Assembly: GCA_937876375.1 (NCBI GenBank)
Contig: CALEHY010000009.1
Span: forward strand, 269,720 to 333,719
Reading direction: 5' to 3'
Source of the DNA: an uncultured Clostridia bacterium
GTDB lineage: Bacteria; Bacillota; Clostridia; Oscillospirales; Acutalibacteraceae
Length of the DNA stretch: 64,000 nt
Below, piece by piece: positions 16,612 through 26,768 of the stretch (its first letter is position 1; every line of letters begins with the position of its first letter). The position numbers and the translations under genes were made by a program. The notes beneath the pieces were generated by a model, which saw only the letters and a program-made list of their open reading frames with translations, had not been told where the DNA came from and did no database searches.

Positions 16612-17751
16612 TTAAAATTGTTTTCTTTTGCTTTGCTTATTCTCATACATTTTAGTGTCCATATCATCGACAAATTTTTCCTGAGTATCGATGGAATCAT
16701 CAAAAATTGTATAGCCAACAGAAAACTCGATACGATATGGCTTATCATTAGACGCATTAAACATCTCAGTATAATAATTTATCTTATCAATAATGTCTAA
16801 CACTTGCTGTTCATCATCAACAGTTTGGAGCATAACAAATTCGTCGCCACCGTATCTAAAGCAGAATGTGTCACCCTTAGTATGCCTTTCGACCCTAAGG
16901 AGAATCTTTGCAACTTCACGAATAGCGTCATTGCCCATCAAGTGACCATAAGTATCATTAATGCTCTTAAACTTATCAATATCCAGCATTATACCTGTTA
17001 GGTACTGACTAACAGGGCTATCCTTTTTTATCGAATGCTGCAGGTGTCTATCAAAATACTGTCTGTTAAACAATCCAGTAAGCGAATCAACACAGGCTTG
17101 CTCATTCTTAAAGCTAAGATACAGCAATGAAATACCAATAGCTAGTCCAAGTGTTGTTACGCTAATATCCATAAAAAACAGCTGAATAAGTGAATAAAAT
17201 GCAACCGGGAACAAGAACGCTACTACTGGATAAAATCTATACTTTTGGTTTTTACCAGTCTTTAGGCTAAACTCAACAGCACCAAAAACAATATATCCAA
17301 CAACTACTATCATTGGGATGAGATATAGCGATGTTCTTTCGTAGAAATAGTTATCTGTTACGATATAGAATACTGGGATAAAGAAATTTACTATTGCTAA
17401 GATAGATATAATGAGCGCTGGAATGGAAACTAAAAACAACTTTTTAGCATCCAAAATGTCATTATAATAAATTTTTGTCCTAACATATACCACCCATGAG
17501 AATGCTATCATCTGATTAATAACAAACAATGCAGTATTAGACAAATAAATTAATGCCACAAGAGCTGCTTTGCCCTCTACAATGTGCGAAAGCATTTCGA
17601 ACAAGCTTGCAAAAACAGTTAATAATGCAACAGTCGAAATCGCCTTAACATCCTTGCTACCACGGTCAAGTGACCTATACGAGCTGGTATATAAACCGAC
17701 AATAATTATAATTGCCGTTATGTTCGGTAAATATATTAATGCGGTATCCAT
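16612..17751 (-). CDS. Membrane diguanylate cyclase (GGDEF)
   Basis: 379 residues. Seven or so membrane segments occupy residues 1-215, resembling 7TM sensory N-termini. The GGDEF domain covers about 220-375, with LTGLFNRQYF at its start, DIDKFKSINDTYGH, and an intact RYGGDEF signature. The enzyme should make c-di-GMP from two GTP. A canonical RxxD inhibitory site is not seen before GGDEF, so product inhibition may be absent. It is the last gene of the minus-strand series, 12 bases after the EAL gene, with a terminator just beyond. It closes the locus that a riboswitch for its own product controls. Confidence 0.9.
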   Translation of the reverse strand: MDTALIYLPNITAIIIIVGLYTSSYRSLDRGSKDVKAISTVALLTVFASLFEMLSHIVEGKAALVALIYLSNTALFVINQMIAFSWVVYVRTKIYYNDILDAKKLFLVSIPALIISILAIVNFFIPVFYIVTDNYFYERTSLYLIPMIVVVGYIVFGAVEFSLKTGKNQKYRFYPVVAFLFPVAFYSLIQLFFMDISVTTLGLAIGISLLYLSFKNEQACVDSLTGLFNRQYFDRHLQHSIKKDSPVSQYLTGIMLDIDKFKSINDTYGHLMGNDAIREVAKILLRVERHTKGDTFCFRYGGDEFVMLQTVDDEQQVLDIIDKINYYTEMFNASNDKPYRIEFSVGYTIFDDSIDTQEKFVDDMDTKMYENKQSKRKQF

Positions 17752-17763
17752 ATTTTCCTCTAT

Positions 17764-19806
17764 TTACTGTAAAAATTTTAAAAAATCTGCTTTTGGAACA
17801 GGCTTGGAATAATAATATCCTTGGATAGAATCACAGCCCATTTCCTTTAATTCCTCTAGCTGCTCCTTTGTTTCTACACCCTCGACAACAGTTTTTAGCT
17901 CAAGTATTCTTGCAAGCTGAATACAAAACTGAAGAACCTTATTATCCTTATTAGAGTCCTCATTCAATATGCTCTTATCAATCTTCAAAATATCGATTTG
18001 CATATTATTAAGATTTGTTAATGATGAATATCCAGAGCCGAAATCATCAAGCTCGATAATACAGCCATTTTCTCTTAGTTTTGCAATAATATCAGAAATC
18101 TGCTCAATATTACTAGAAAAAGCCGATTCGGTAATCTCAAAATGAATCAAATCAGGTGCTATATCATAATTCTTCATAATGTTAGATATGATAGAAAATA
18201 GCTTTTGATTCTCAAAATCACGACGAGAAAGGTTGATAGAAACAGGAACAACATTAAGTCCCTCATCAAGCCACGCTCTAATATCCTTGCACACCTGCTT
18301 GAACACATACATATCAAGATTTGTGATAAAGCCATTTTTCTCGAACAATGGAATAAATTCTGCTGGGCTCAAAAATCCAAATTCTGGATGAGTCCAACGA
18401 ATCAATGCCTCTGCTCCACCAATTTCGTTCTTTACCAAATCAAGCTTTGGCTGATAGTAAATCTCAAACTGGTCTTTATCAATAGCCTCGTCCATATAAT
18501 CAACGATGAGCTTTTCACGCTGCTTTTGATTTTGAAGCTCGTCAGTATATTCTGCAAAAGGCGTACCATACACCTGCTTGATACTCTTTGCTGCCTCAAT
18601 TGCATGGTCGCACATTGTTTGAACGCTCAAGCTTCTATCAACAGTTGAAAGTCCATATTTGATAACCAAATTTGGAACAGGAGCATTTTCCCTAAATTTT
18701 TTCCAGACACTGTTGTTATACTTAAATGGGATATTCTCTCTCAAAAACGCAAAAACATCACCAGAAAGTCGTCCACCAACAAGAACATTTGGCATTACGT
18801 CAGTAATATGCTCAGCAACATAAGCAAGAGTTTTGTCACCAAGGTCAGCACCCCAAGACTCGTTAATCAATCTAAAATGCTCAATATCGGTACAAATCAT
18901 TCGATAGCTCTTGTCAGGATTCAACTCTAATATTTCTTCAACCTTTTGGAAGAAAAACTGCTTTGTATAAAGGCCAGTTAGAGGATCCATTTTCATATTA
19001 TCAAGCATCGACATTGAATACTTTAGCTTTGCTAAATTATTAATCTTGTTGATAATAAGCTTTTGATTATATGGTTTTACGATAATGTCAAATGCGCCAT
19101 TTTCAAGAAATTTGACAAATTTATTTTGTGAATAACTACTTGTTGTAATTATAATAGGAATAGAATCATATCGACTATTATTCCTCAAAAGCTCGATATA
19201 TTTGATAATTGCTTCATCGCTTCCCATATAGCCTATGATAGCCAATACATCCTCATAATTCTCTCGCAACAGATTGCTAGCACTTTCCTTGCTATCTGCT
19301 ACCAAAACATCACAGGTCTCCCTAACAATAGCAGACAAGCATTCTCTGTCCTCTTTGTTATCGTGGACAATAAGAACTTTTTTCGATTTTGCAAAAAAGA
19401 TTTCGTTAGTATCATCATTTGAAATTTCGTTTAGCTTTTTTACAAAAAGATAGATATTCTGCTCTTCGTCGGTGTAATCCTCTGCAGTTAGCATAAGCAT
19501 TTCGCACCAACAGAATCTGTCGCCATATCTTCTGCGATATTGCACCCAGTGATTATTGTTATTCTTAAAAAACTTTTTTAGGTATGAGAGAGAGGTATAT
19601 TTTTTGTATAACACCAAATCCTCGGAATATACATTACCACTCAATGCAAAAGAAGAAAACCAATCCGAAATAGACCTTGATTTTGACACAATATCTTTTT
19701 CAGAATCAGCATCATATTTAATTATTGTATAAGAATCTTCTGTAAGATTAATCTTTAATATCTTGTCGAATGTATCAAGCAAGATATTTGTACTCATAGC
19801 GTACAT
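17764..19806 (-). CDS. PAS-like/pseudo-receiver/degenerate GGDEF/EAL phosphodiesterase
   Basis: 680 residues. Residues 8-126 form a PAS-like module that also appears at the C terminus of the first cyclase in this locus. Residues 142-260 are a receiver fold (KKVLIVHDNKEDRE) in which the phospho-acceptor position reads IIGYM, so aspartate is missing; the conserved lysine of IIVKPY remains. The GGDEF domain (270-410) ends in RLSGDVF and should be inactive. The EAL domain (425-680) keeps EALIRW, the N-R pair in SINLSRRDF, FEITES, DDFGSGYSS, KIDKS, VVEGVE and IQGYYYSKP, so c-di-GMP hydrolysis is likely. AGGAG precedes the start. It probably lowers c-di-GMP locally at the polymer machinery. Confidence 0.9.
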   Translation of the reverse strand: MYAMSTNILLDTFDKILKINLTEDSYTIIKYDADSEKDIVSKSRSISDWFSSFALSGNVYSEDLVLYKKYTSLSYLKKFFKNNNNHWVQYRRRYGDRFCWCEMLMLTAEDYTDEEQNIYLFVKKLNEISNDDTNEIFFAKSKKVLIVHDNKEDRECLSAIVRETCDVLVADSKESASNLLRENYEDVLAIIGYMGSDEAIIKYIELLRNNSRYDSIPIIITTSSYSQNKFVKFLENGAFDIIVKPYNQKLIINKINNLAKLKYSMSMLDNMKMDPLTGLYTKQFFFQKVEEILELNPDKSYRMICTDIEHFRLINESWGADLGDKTLAYVAEHITDVMPNVLVGGRLSGDVFAFLRENIPFKYNNSVWKKFRENAPVPNLVIKYGLSTVDRSLSVQTMCDHAIEAAKSIKQVYGTPFAEYTDELQNQKQREKLIVDYMDEAIDKDQFEIYYQPKLDLVKNEIGGAEALIRWTHPEFGFLSPAEFIPLFEKNGFITNLDMYVFKQVCKDIRAWLDEGLNVVPVSINLSRRDFENQKLFSIISNIMKNYDIAPDLIHFEITESAFSSNIEQISDIIAKLRENGCIIELDDFGSGYSSLTNLNNMQIDILKIDKSILNEDSNKDNKVLQFCIQLARILELKTVVEGVETKEQLEELKEMGCDSIQGYYYSKPVPKADFLKFLQ

Positions 19807-19826
19807 ATTATCACTCCTAAAGAAAA

Positions 19827-21272
19827 TTAATTCAAGTCAATTTTCTTTCTTTCAATTCTTCCCCAATTTTGCTTTTTACGGTTATATCCAATTAACGCTG
19901 TTGCTCTAACCCAAACCATAATGAATCGTAGGAAGGAAATCTCAAATCCACAAAGCATTAGCGCTTTCATCGTGTCCTTAAAGGAAATTGTCAAATCAAG
20001 AGTTTGTATTCTAGCGAAGAATGCAGTAATCGTCATTACTGAGCTGAATACAGCATAAATAAGATAGAACAAAATCATAAATGGAACATTGATTAAATCA
20101 ACAGCAAAGGCTAGTAGTGTCGCAAGTACACCAATAACCTCAATGTATGGTGAAAACAGCTCATATATCAAGAAATAAAGATATGATATAAAGCTGACTG
20201 CACCGAACTTGCGATTAAAGAACATATTCTTGTGCTTCTTCATTGTTTGGAACAAGCCCAAGTGCCAACGACGGCGTTGCTTTCTCAAATCATTCAAGCT
20301 TTCTGGAACCTGTGACCAGCAAATAGCATCAGTTGCATATTTGATAGAATATGGAATCTCATTAGTTGTGCAATAGTTATGGAGATTTACAACAAGCTCC
20401 ATATCCTCGCCCATTGTTGAATGGTCATAGCCACCTGCTGCAATAACAACGTCCTTTTTGAAAAGACCAAATGCACCAGAAATAATAAGCGAACCATTAA
20501 ACTTGTCGAACAAAATTCGTGATGCAAGGAATGAACGGTCGTACTCTAGCATCTGCATACAAGCAAGCAGATTTTCTGGGATATGGTAATCAAGAACATA
20601 TCCGTCCTTGATATGAACACTGTTAGCAGGTCTAACAGAGCCACCAACTGCAACAACATTTGGATCCTCCAAAACTGGCTTAACAATTTTAGAAAGTGAA
20701 TCGTGCTGCAAAACAGAATCAGCATCCATACAAATGAAATACGGATATCTACAAGCATTGATGCCCATATTTAGAGCATCAGCCTTGCCACCATTTTTCT
20801 TGCGAATAAGTGTGATAGGCACCTTATATGCATTAGTTTCGTAAACAAATTCGACGTCCTGACAAGGAATCTTTTTGTGGATAGGACGAGTGATTTTTTT
20901 CATATTAAACGCCTCAATTAGCTTTGCAGACGTGCTATCCTTTGAGCCGTCGTCAACAACTAAAATCTCGTATAACGGATATTCCAATGTCAAAAGTGAT
21001 TTTACTGACTCTACAACAGTTACCTCCTCGTTATACGCAGGCGATATAAGGCTGATAGGGACATAGTAATCTTTTGCAAATGTGTTTTTTAAGGTTTCTT
21101 GACGACGTTTTTTATACAGTGTTGATGAGCCAATAACAACTGCTAAAAATAGAAATGTTGAATAGCCAATTAGGTAAATTACAAAGAACACTTCTATCCA
21201 TTCCAAGAATGTTTTTATCACTTGGAAAAGCTCATCATTAAACAATAATGAATTTAGTGATGCACTATACAT
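19827..21272 (-). CDS. Membrane-bound family 2 glycosyltransferase (polysaccharide synthase)
   Basis: 481 residues. One or two N-terminal helices (about 20-50) lead a cytoplasmic GT2 domain with SPAYNEE near 78, VVDDGSKDS near 107, MDADSVL near 180 and GEDMELV near 265. The acceptor motif RRRWHLG near 313 is followed by four or more C-terminal membrane segments. This is the processive synthase layout of cellulose, hyaluronan and poly-GlcNAc synthases; no PilZ domain is present, so control by c-di-GMP must act elsewhere, such as the riboswitch. It overlaps the HEAT-repeat gene by eight bases. It is the only polymerising enzyme of the locus, and its sugar is unknown. Confidence 0.92.
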   Translation of the reverse strand: MYSASLNSLLFNDELFQVIKTFLEWIEVFFVIYLIGYSTFLFLAVVIGSSTLYKKRRQETLKNTFAKDYYVPISLISPAYNEEVTVVESVKSLLTLEYPLYEILVVDDGSKDSTSAKLIEAFNMKKITRPIHKKIPCQDVEFVYETNAYKVPITLIRKKNGGKADALNMGINACRYPYFICMDADSVLQHDSLSKIVKPVLEDPNVVAVGGSVRPANSVHIKDGYVLDYHIPENLLACMQMLEYDRSFLASRILFDKFNGSLIISGAFGLFKKDVVIAAGGYDHSTMGEDMELVVNLHNYCTTNEIPYSIKYATDAICWSQVPESLNDLRKQRRRWHLGLFQTMKKHKNMFFNRKFGAVSFISYLYFLIYELFSPYIEVIGVLATLLAFAVDLINVPFMILFYLIYAVFSSVMTITAFFARIQTLDLTISFKDTMKALMLCGFEISFLRFIMVWVRATALIGYNRKKQNWGRIERKKIDLN

Positions 21273-22362
21273 TGGCTGTCTTCATCTCCATTTCTCTCAT
21301 ATTTTTTTGGTCTAGACGATATTTAACTATATCACTAGCAAATTTGTCTGGTCCGTCGATAATATCTTTTAGCTCATCATAGCCAAGTCCCATATTTTCA
21401 AGAGCCTGGGAGGAATTATATCTAACATACCAGTTTTTATCTGATAGCTTTGATTTTAATAGCTCTACCGTTTCTAAATTTTGATATGATGCTAATGACA
21501 AGGCTGCAATAGCAGGATATTGCCAAATCATATCCTCACCTTGAACATATTTATAAAGATATTCGTAAGCAGGCTGATAAGGGTATTTACCAAAGTAGCG
21601 AATTGCAGAAAACTGAATTTCGCTATCACATTTTACTTTTAAAAATTCAAGAATCTTTTCTGGATAATACGCACCAGAAAATCTAAAATAATCAAGAATT
21701 ACCACTTTCATTGCGATTGAGAACTTGTCAAAATTCTTCCAAAGTAATTCATCAAGCTCGTCCTTTTTCCCCTCAAACGAAAGCAAGCCATCAGTAAGAA
21801 GCTTTGGATTATGCTGAGTTTCCTCGCTGTCGATAATTCTCAACGCCTTAACGATAATTTCGGCATTACCCATTGAATATAGAGCATATAACGCATTCTC
21901 ACGACAATAAACACTCTTGCTCCTCAATAGCGAAAACATTGCATCATTAACAGTTTTGATATTTTCGCCATAGAAAAGTCGATACTTATTGATTACATAA
22001 GGAAAATATGTAGCCTTGATTTCATCCTTGGATGAATAAAACTTTGTTAATTCAACAAATGCGAGGGTCAGCTGTTTAAAATATGACTTAATAGCCTCTG
22101 GCTGCTCAACATAAAGCGCTTCAACAGTTTTATCAAAAGCCATAAGGTACTTTTCGTTGCGCAATTTGCGAACGATATAATTCTTGTGCTCCTCGTCAAC
22201 CTGACCTGCTAAAATCTGTGACTGTATTTTCTTTTCAAATTCCTCGCTATCATGTGCAAGCCTAATCTCATTTTGCTTAAAAATGAATATGCAAGCGATA
22301 TTGAACAAAATCATAGATGCACATATTGCAAGATAGCTATAAATCAGAATTTCTATTTTCAT
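21265..22362 (-). CDS. Membrane-anchored HEAT-repeat protein
   Basis: 365 residues. One N-terminal helix (5-27) anchors an alpha-helical domain with repeated two-helix units, for instance YALYSMGNAEIIVKAL, AIRYFGKYPY, AIAALSLASY and NWYVRYNSSQALENMG, the last being a clear HEAT/PBS-lyase repeat. Such proteins act as protein-binding scaffolds. It sits between the GH-A-like hydrolase gene (four-base overlap) and the GT2 gene (eight-base overlap), so tight translational coupling suggests it binds or regulates the synthase. No enzymatic motif is seen. Confidence 0.8.
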   Translation of the reverse strand: MKIEILIYSYLAICASMILFNIACIFIFKQNEIRLAHDSEEFEKKIQSQILAGQVDEEHKNYIVRKLRNEKYLMAFDKTVEALYVEQPEAIKSYFKQLTLAFVELTKFYSSKDEIKATYFPYVINKYRLFYGENIKTVNDAMFSLLRSKSVYCRENALYALYSMGNAEIIVKALRIIDSEETQHNPKLLTDGLLSFEGKKDELDELLWKNFDKFSIAMKVVILDYFRFSGAYYPEKILEFLKVKCDSEIQFSAIRYFGKYPYQPAYEYLYKYVQGEDMIWQYPAIAALSLASYQNLETVELLKSKLSDKNWYVRYNSSQALENMGLGYDELKDIIDGPDKFASDIVKYRLDQKNMREMEMKTANV

Positions 22363-24533
22363 TTATTCTCTCTCCAAACACTTTGAAGCATATAATATGA
22401 GCTTTTTAATCTCTCATGATAGGTTACGTCATTACCCCATGGCTTGAGGTCAAATGGCGAAAGCTTAATTTCATCATTAGTGCTTGCGCAAGCACCAACA
22501 TACATTTTGTCGATATCTATATACTCAACACCATAATTACCATCATAATAATCATCGTGAATGGTCATTTTTGATGGGTCAGCAAAGTTAAGGATTTGCC
22601 ATGGTAATTTAAGCTCGATATAATCCCCATTGCAAATAAAATCTGCAAGAGAATCAAAATCGTCACTCTCTGGATTTGCGTTGCCATACTTTAATTTGCC
22701 AGTTTCAAAAACCTCGGACAACGCAAGTGGGTCATTTGACAACAATGGTGTAGCTGTTTGTAAAAGCATATCAATATTAACAAACTTTTGTGAATCTACT
22801 GCAGGAATATTCTCTGGCAAATATGTGTTAAAGCCATATACATATAACGCATGTGTTGAGCGCAACGACTCATATCTTTCCTGTACTTGAATACGGCTAT
22901 TATCTTTACCATCAATTGTAATCAAGAAATCAACCGGTCTGTCAAATGATATTTTATAATTATCACAGATTTTGCTACCAGTCTTTTGAGTAGTATCAAT
23001 AGGAATAAATAGCTTGTCAGCCTCTAAATCAAGGTCCTTTTTGTTGATTAGGAAATAAACAAATTTTTCGTCATATTTCATCGAAACATTAACGCCGTTA
23101 TTAGTGCTAACTAAATCGTCCTTTGTCCATTCGCTAATGTCACCATCAACATAGCAAATACTTTTTTCATTGCCAGGGTCGAATGAAAGGAGTCCAAAAT
23201 ACTGTTCGTTCGTCTGGTAATCAGACCAGTATGGATCACGCTTCAAATTTACTGCGTACATTGTGTTCCAAGTACGCTTGAACCATTCGTCCTGCCAAGT
23301 GAAAACGCAGCAACCAGCACAGCCCGCTGACTTGATATCATCGTAGCAATCAATAAGGGCTTGACCTTGCTCCTTCTCACTCATATTGCCTTGATTTCTG
23401 CCTGTGTTCATGTCACGCTGTGCCATACCACGACCAGTTGATACACCAAACTCACTAATTATAACAGGCATTGTATGATGATTGTTTAGCATTTTTAGGT
23501 ATGCCCTGTAGGTGTTAGGATTACCATTGGATGAGCCAAAATCATCTTTGCTAATGTCATACATAGACCAGTCGGTAACATATGACAAATAATCTGGATA
23601 ATAAGGATAAACATGGTATGATGCAAATTGACCAGCAGAAAATTCATTAGTACATTTAATATGCTCCACATCAACCTTTGCACATTTCTTAAAATATTTT
23701 GAAACCCTTTCTTCATAATCGAATGGGTCGGTTGTTGGCCAGTTTGAAAATGCTATTGGACATTGCTTTTTATACTTTTTAGTTTCGTACTCAACTGTCT
23801 TATCACCAACTCTAGCAAGCATACATTCAAATGGTGTAGCATCCTCACTAGCAGTCATATACACTCCGTCATAGGAATTGTATTGGTCGTTGTCGTAAAA
23901 CTTTTCGTTAGTGTAAGCAACAGTAACGTCCTCCCACTCAACACCTAGGATATAACCAATAACCCAAGGAGAAATATCCTTGTTATAAGTACCTGAGCCT
24001 GCAGATGCCATTCTTCCAAGAGAAATCTTTTTGTTACCATGAACAACATCAAGCATTGTTTTGCAATCCTCTAGCAAAGTGTCATAAAAGTCTGGATCAT
24101 ATGCATCTCTATGTGAATTTTGAACATAGTCATTTACCCAAACACCTTGTATTAGCCAAAGTGGGTTGTCGTTATTCTTGTTATACTCATAAAAGGCGTT
24201 ATAGAAAGTGTCCTTTTGGATAGTGTAAATACGAATTGTGTTTGCACCCATATCCTGAATTTCTTTAAACCAACGAAGATATGCATCCTTTTTTATAGCA
24301 AAATCGGTTGACCACTCTCCAGGCATACCGGAACCCATATTGACACCCTTTATCTCAAACTCTTTATATTCAGTTTTGTCCTTCATTAGTATCTTTTCGC
24401 CATCAATCTTTGTCAAAACCTCAATTGGTGCATTTGGCTTAAGGTCTATGTACCAGCCCAAGCGATAATGCACTGCATCAAAGGTTAATATCAGCGCTAA
24501 GATTACTGAAACAGTAATTATAAATTTTTTCAT
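22359..24533 (-). CDS. Exported clan GH-A glycoside hydrolase-like protein
   Basis: 724 residues. An uncleaved or cleaved N-terminal hydrophobic segment (residues 3-20) exports the protein. The body to about residue 460 is a (beta/alpha)8 barrel like GH2/GH5 enzymes: GANTIRIYTI near 94, a candidate acid/base glutamate in ILGVEWED near 197, and a candidate nucleophile in VIISEFGVSTG near 365. The C-terminal 260 residues form a beta-sandwich domain with DGDISEWTKDDL, as in carbohydrate-binding domains. Hydrolases often accompany synthase operons, trimming or releasing the product. The exact GH family was not recognised, and catalytic competence is inferred from the two glutamates. Confidence 0.75.
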   Translation of the reverse strand: MKKFIITVSVILALILTFDAVHYRLGWYIDLKPNAPIEVLTKIDGEKILMKDKTEYKEFEIKGVNMGSGMPGEWSTDFAIKKDAYLRWFKEIQDMGANTIRIYTIQKDTFYNAFYEYNKNNDNPLWLIQGVWVNDYVQNSHRDAYDPDFYDTLLEDCKTMLDVVHGNKKISLGRMASAGSGTYNKDISPWVIGYILGVEWEDVTVAYTNEKFYDNDQYNSYDGVYMTASEDATPFECMLARVGDKTVEYETKKYKKQCPIAFSNWPTTDPFDYEERVSKYFKKCAKVDVEHIKCTNEFSAGQFASYHVYPYYPDYLSYVTDWSMYDISKDDFGSSNGNPNTYRAYLKMLNNHHTMPVIISEFGVSTGRGMAQRDMNTGRNQGNMSEKEQGQALIDCYDDIKSAGCAGCCVFTWQDEWFKRTWNTMYAVNLKRDPYWSDYQTNEQYFGLLSFDPGNEKSICYVDGDISEWTKDDLVSTNNGVNVSMKYDEKFVYFLINKKDLDLEADKLFIPIDTTQKTGSKICDNYKISFDRPVDFLITIDGKDNSRIQVQERYESLRSTHALYVYGFNTYLPENIPAVDSQKFVNIDMLLQTATPLLSNDPLALSEVFETGKLKYGNANPESDDFDSLADFICNGDYIELKLPWQILNFADPSKMTIHDDYYDGNYGVEYIDIDKMYVGACASTNDEIKLSPFDLKPWGNDVTYHERLKSSYYMLQSVWRENK

Positions 24534-24553
24534 TTTTCTCCGTTAATCAAGTA

Positions 24554-26041
24554 TTAATTGGCTGCTTCGTTAAACTTCTTAATTTTTGAATCCTCACTAT
24601 ATTGAAGTATTGTTTCAATGTTTTGGTCCATTAGTTTGCTTCTAGAAGCAATAAAATCCTTCATATTTTGGATCGATTCATCATATGTTCGAGGGTTTCT
24701 TTCCGTTGGTTTGAGCATATCATGCTCTTCCTCAAACATATAGCCCCATTTTTCATAGTTTCTATCGATAGCAGGACCAAGGTATTCAACAACATCATCA
24801 ATATAATTGTACAAGTATTCTTCTGACAAAATACCCTTTCGAAGTGTTCTATATCTTTCGATAATTCTCTTGTTGAAATCCTCATCCTTCATAAGCATTT
24901 CGTACCACAAGCAATTTTGGAATTCAAAATCATTTGAATTCATAAACGAATGCTGATAGTTATCACAAGCTGAATTAAAGTCCCAAATACACAGTTTGTA
25001 TTTGCCATTAATATCCTTGTAGATAAATGTTGACAGCCATCCAGCATCATAATTGCAGGTATATTCATTCAAAATGAAATAATCAACAAATGAATCCACA
25101 TCAATAAAATCCTTGTAGCCATTCTCGTCATTATCAAAGTCATAGGAATATATTGCTTTTTCAAAATCAGAAAAATCCTTTGTAATACTTCTCTGTAATT
25201 CAGGTGTAATATTATCTGTACCAGGATACTTGATTTCAATTTTATGTTCACGCCAGTATGTATAGCCTGTGAAGCTGTTTGCCTCTTTTACTGGCATTTC
25301 AACTCGTCTATCCATAGCTAAAAGATAACCTGTATAGGTGTTATCCTTTCTATCAACAGATAGGTTTAGCCTTGCTCCATCCTTGCCTGCTGTTATGCTT
25401 TCAACCATAACATACACGCCATTGTATTCGCCATTTACAAATGCTTCGCAAAATCTAACATTAGGTGCATAGTCCATTATTTCACCTGCTATGTTGTACC
25501 ACATATAATTACGAAGTAGAGTTTTATCAAGGATGGGACCATGCATAACCCAATCGAAATGCTTATCCATTCCCATAACCTCTTGTGGATTATTTTCGCC
25601 ATCTTCAGTTAATAGCTTAATTGCATAACCACTTTTGTCAAACGCACGAGATGAGTTACCTCTTATGTGAATAGAAATTCGACTTTCTATATCTGCCTTA
25701 TCATCGTAATGGTTCATCAAAGAACCATCATTATCAATAATTTTTATTCTGGCATCTGTTAAAACGTCTTTTCCATCGTCTGTTTTTGAATATATAGGGA
25801 GGTTTTTCTCTCTGTCTACACCGATTTTTTTACCAGGAATATCTACATTATTTGTATCTATTTCAACTATTGGAAGATGAGTACAGAATACGTCTTCACC
25901 ATGATTAGTGCAAGCAACCTTTGCAGGTGCGTCGATATGCTGTTGATATCGTTTCATCTTTGGGTCAAAATCAAATTTAACCAAAATTGAAGTAACAACT
26001 ATACACAAGCACATTACAACACCGATAACCTTGTATTTCAT
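24554..26041 (-). CDS. CotH kinase-family protein, exported
   Basis: 495 residues. A hydrophobic N-terminal segment (3-22) precedes the CotH domain. Visible motifs are IRGNSSRAFDK near 130, LRNYMWYNIAG near 185, FVNGEYNGVYVMVES near 208, and YKLCIWDFNSACDNY near 350, which carries the conserved aspartates of the atypical CotH protein kinases. B. subtilis CotH phosphorylates spore coat proteins; homologues also occur in clostridial cellulose-type operons. Here it follows VTC and DUF4956 genes, a frequent trio in Firmicutes. A surface-polymer phosphorylation or anchoring role is inferred. The leading CTNHGEDVFCTHLPIVEI stretch is typical of this subgroup. Confidence 0.88.
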   Translation of the reverse strand: MKYKVIGVVMCLCIVVTSILVKFDFDPKMKRYQQHIDAPAKVACTNHGEDVFCTHLPIVEIDTNNVDIPGKKIGVDREKNLPIYSKTDDGKDVLTDARIKIIDNDGSLMNHYDDKADIESRISIHIRGNSSRAFDKSGYAIKLLTEDGENNPQEVMGMDKHFDWVMHGPILDKTLLRNYMWYNIAGEIMDYAPNVRFCEAFVNGEYNGVYVMVESITAGKDGARLNLSVDRKDNTYTGYLLAMDRRVEMPVKEANSFTGYTYWREHKIEIKYPGTDNITPELQRSITKDFSDFEKAIYSYDFDNDENGYKDFIDVDSFVDYFILNEYTCNYDAGWLSTFIYKDINGKYKLCIWDFNSACDNYQHSFMNSNDFEFQNCLWYEMLMKDEDFNKRIIERYRTLRKGILSEEYLYNYIDDVVEYLGPAIDRNYEKWGYMFEEEHDMLKPTERNPRTYDESIQNMKDFIASRSKLMDQNIETILQYSEDSKIKKFNEAAN

Positions 26042-26074
26042 ACCCTCTCTCCTTTCAAATTATTCAACTAATTA

Positions 26075-26752
26075 TTAGTTAGAAATTTCGTCGTTCTGCA
26101 TAACGATGTTAACATAGTTAACTGAACCGATTTTGTAGATATCATCGATAATATCAATGTTCTTCTTTTCAACCTGAGCGAGCTTCTTTGCTGTAATCTC
26201 ATAGATGAACTCGATATTGTCCTCGCTAGTATTTCTAACTCTTAAAACAGCTTTTCTTTCAAAGGTCTTGTAAATAAGAGATTGAATTTCCTGTTGCTTT
26301 GAACGAGAAGCACGAATAACAATAAGCATTCTGTTGTCATTTCTGATGAAACCAAGAATTAGGAATACAACAAATGTTACTGCACTACCAATGCCTGCAA
26401 CCTGGAAGTCGCCAACACCACAGCAAATACCAACAATTACAGCCCAGAAAAGATAGATAGTATCACGGCTATCCTTGATTGCTGTTCTAAATCTTACGAT
26501 AGATAGCGCACCAACCATACCAAGTGAAAGAGCAATGTTGTTGCCGATAACTGTCATTACTGTACCAGTTAAAACTGTCATTGCAACGAGTGATGCGTTG
26601 AACTTTTTGCTATAAATTGTTCCCTTGTGTGTTATGTAATAGGATAGGAAAATAAAAAATCCTATTACTGCAGCCATTCCAATGTTAAGAGCGATAGTTT
26701 CAAGACTAAGCTCTTTCATATTTCCAAATAAATTAAATAATTGATCCTTCAT
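26075..26752 (-). CDS. DUF4956 membrane protein
   Basis: 225 residues. Four membrane segments lie in residues 20-135, with the typical SLGMVGALSIVRFRTAIKDS stretch near 75-95. A cytoplasmic alpha/beta domain of about 90 residues follows (NRMLIVIRASR, VLRVRNTSEDNIEFIYEI). This family is usually encoded next to VTC-domain proteins and CotH proteins, exactly as here. Function is unknown; a channel or a membrane partner for the VTC enzyme is plausible. Good ribosome binding site (AAAAGGAG) with a 16-base gap from the VTC gene. Confidence 0.88.
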   Translation of the reverse strand: MKDQLFNLFGNMKELSLETIALNIGMAAVIGFFIFLSYYITHKGTIYSKKFNASLVAMTVLTGTVMTVIGNNIALSLGMVGALSIVRFRTAIKDSRDTIYLFWAVIVGICCGVGDFQVAGIGSAVTFVVFLILGFIRNDNRMLIVIRASRSKQQEIQSLIYKTFERKAVLRVRNTSEDNIEFIYEITAKKLAQVEKKNIDIIDDIYKIGSVNYVNIVMQNDEISN

Positions 26753-26768
26753 GAGTATATTCTCCTTT

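Noticed and set aside
18205..18648. 147-residue plus-strand open frame
   Set aside because: It is a shadow of the EAL protein; no start signal and no family features.
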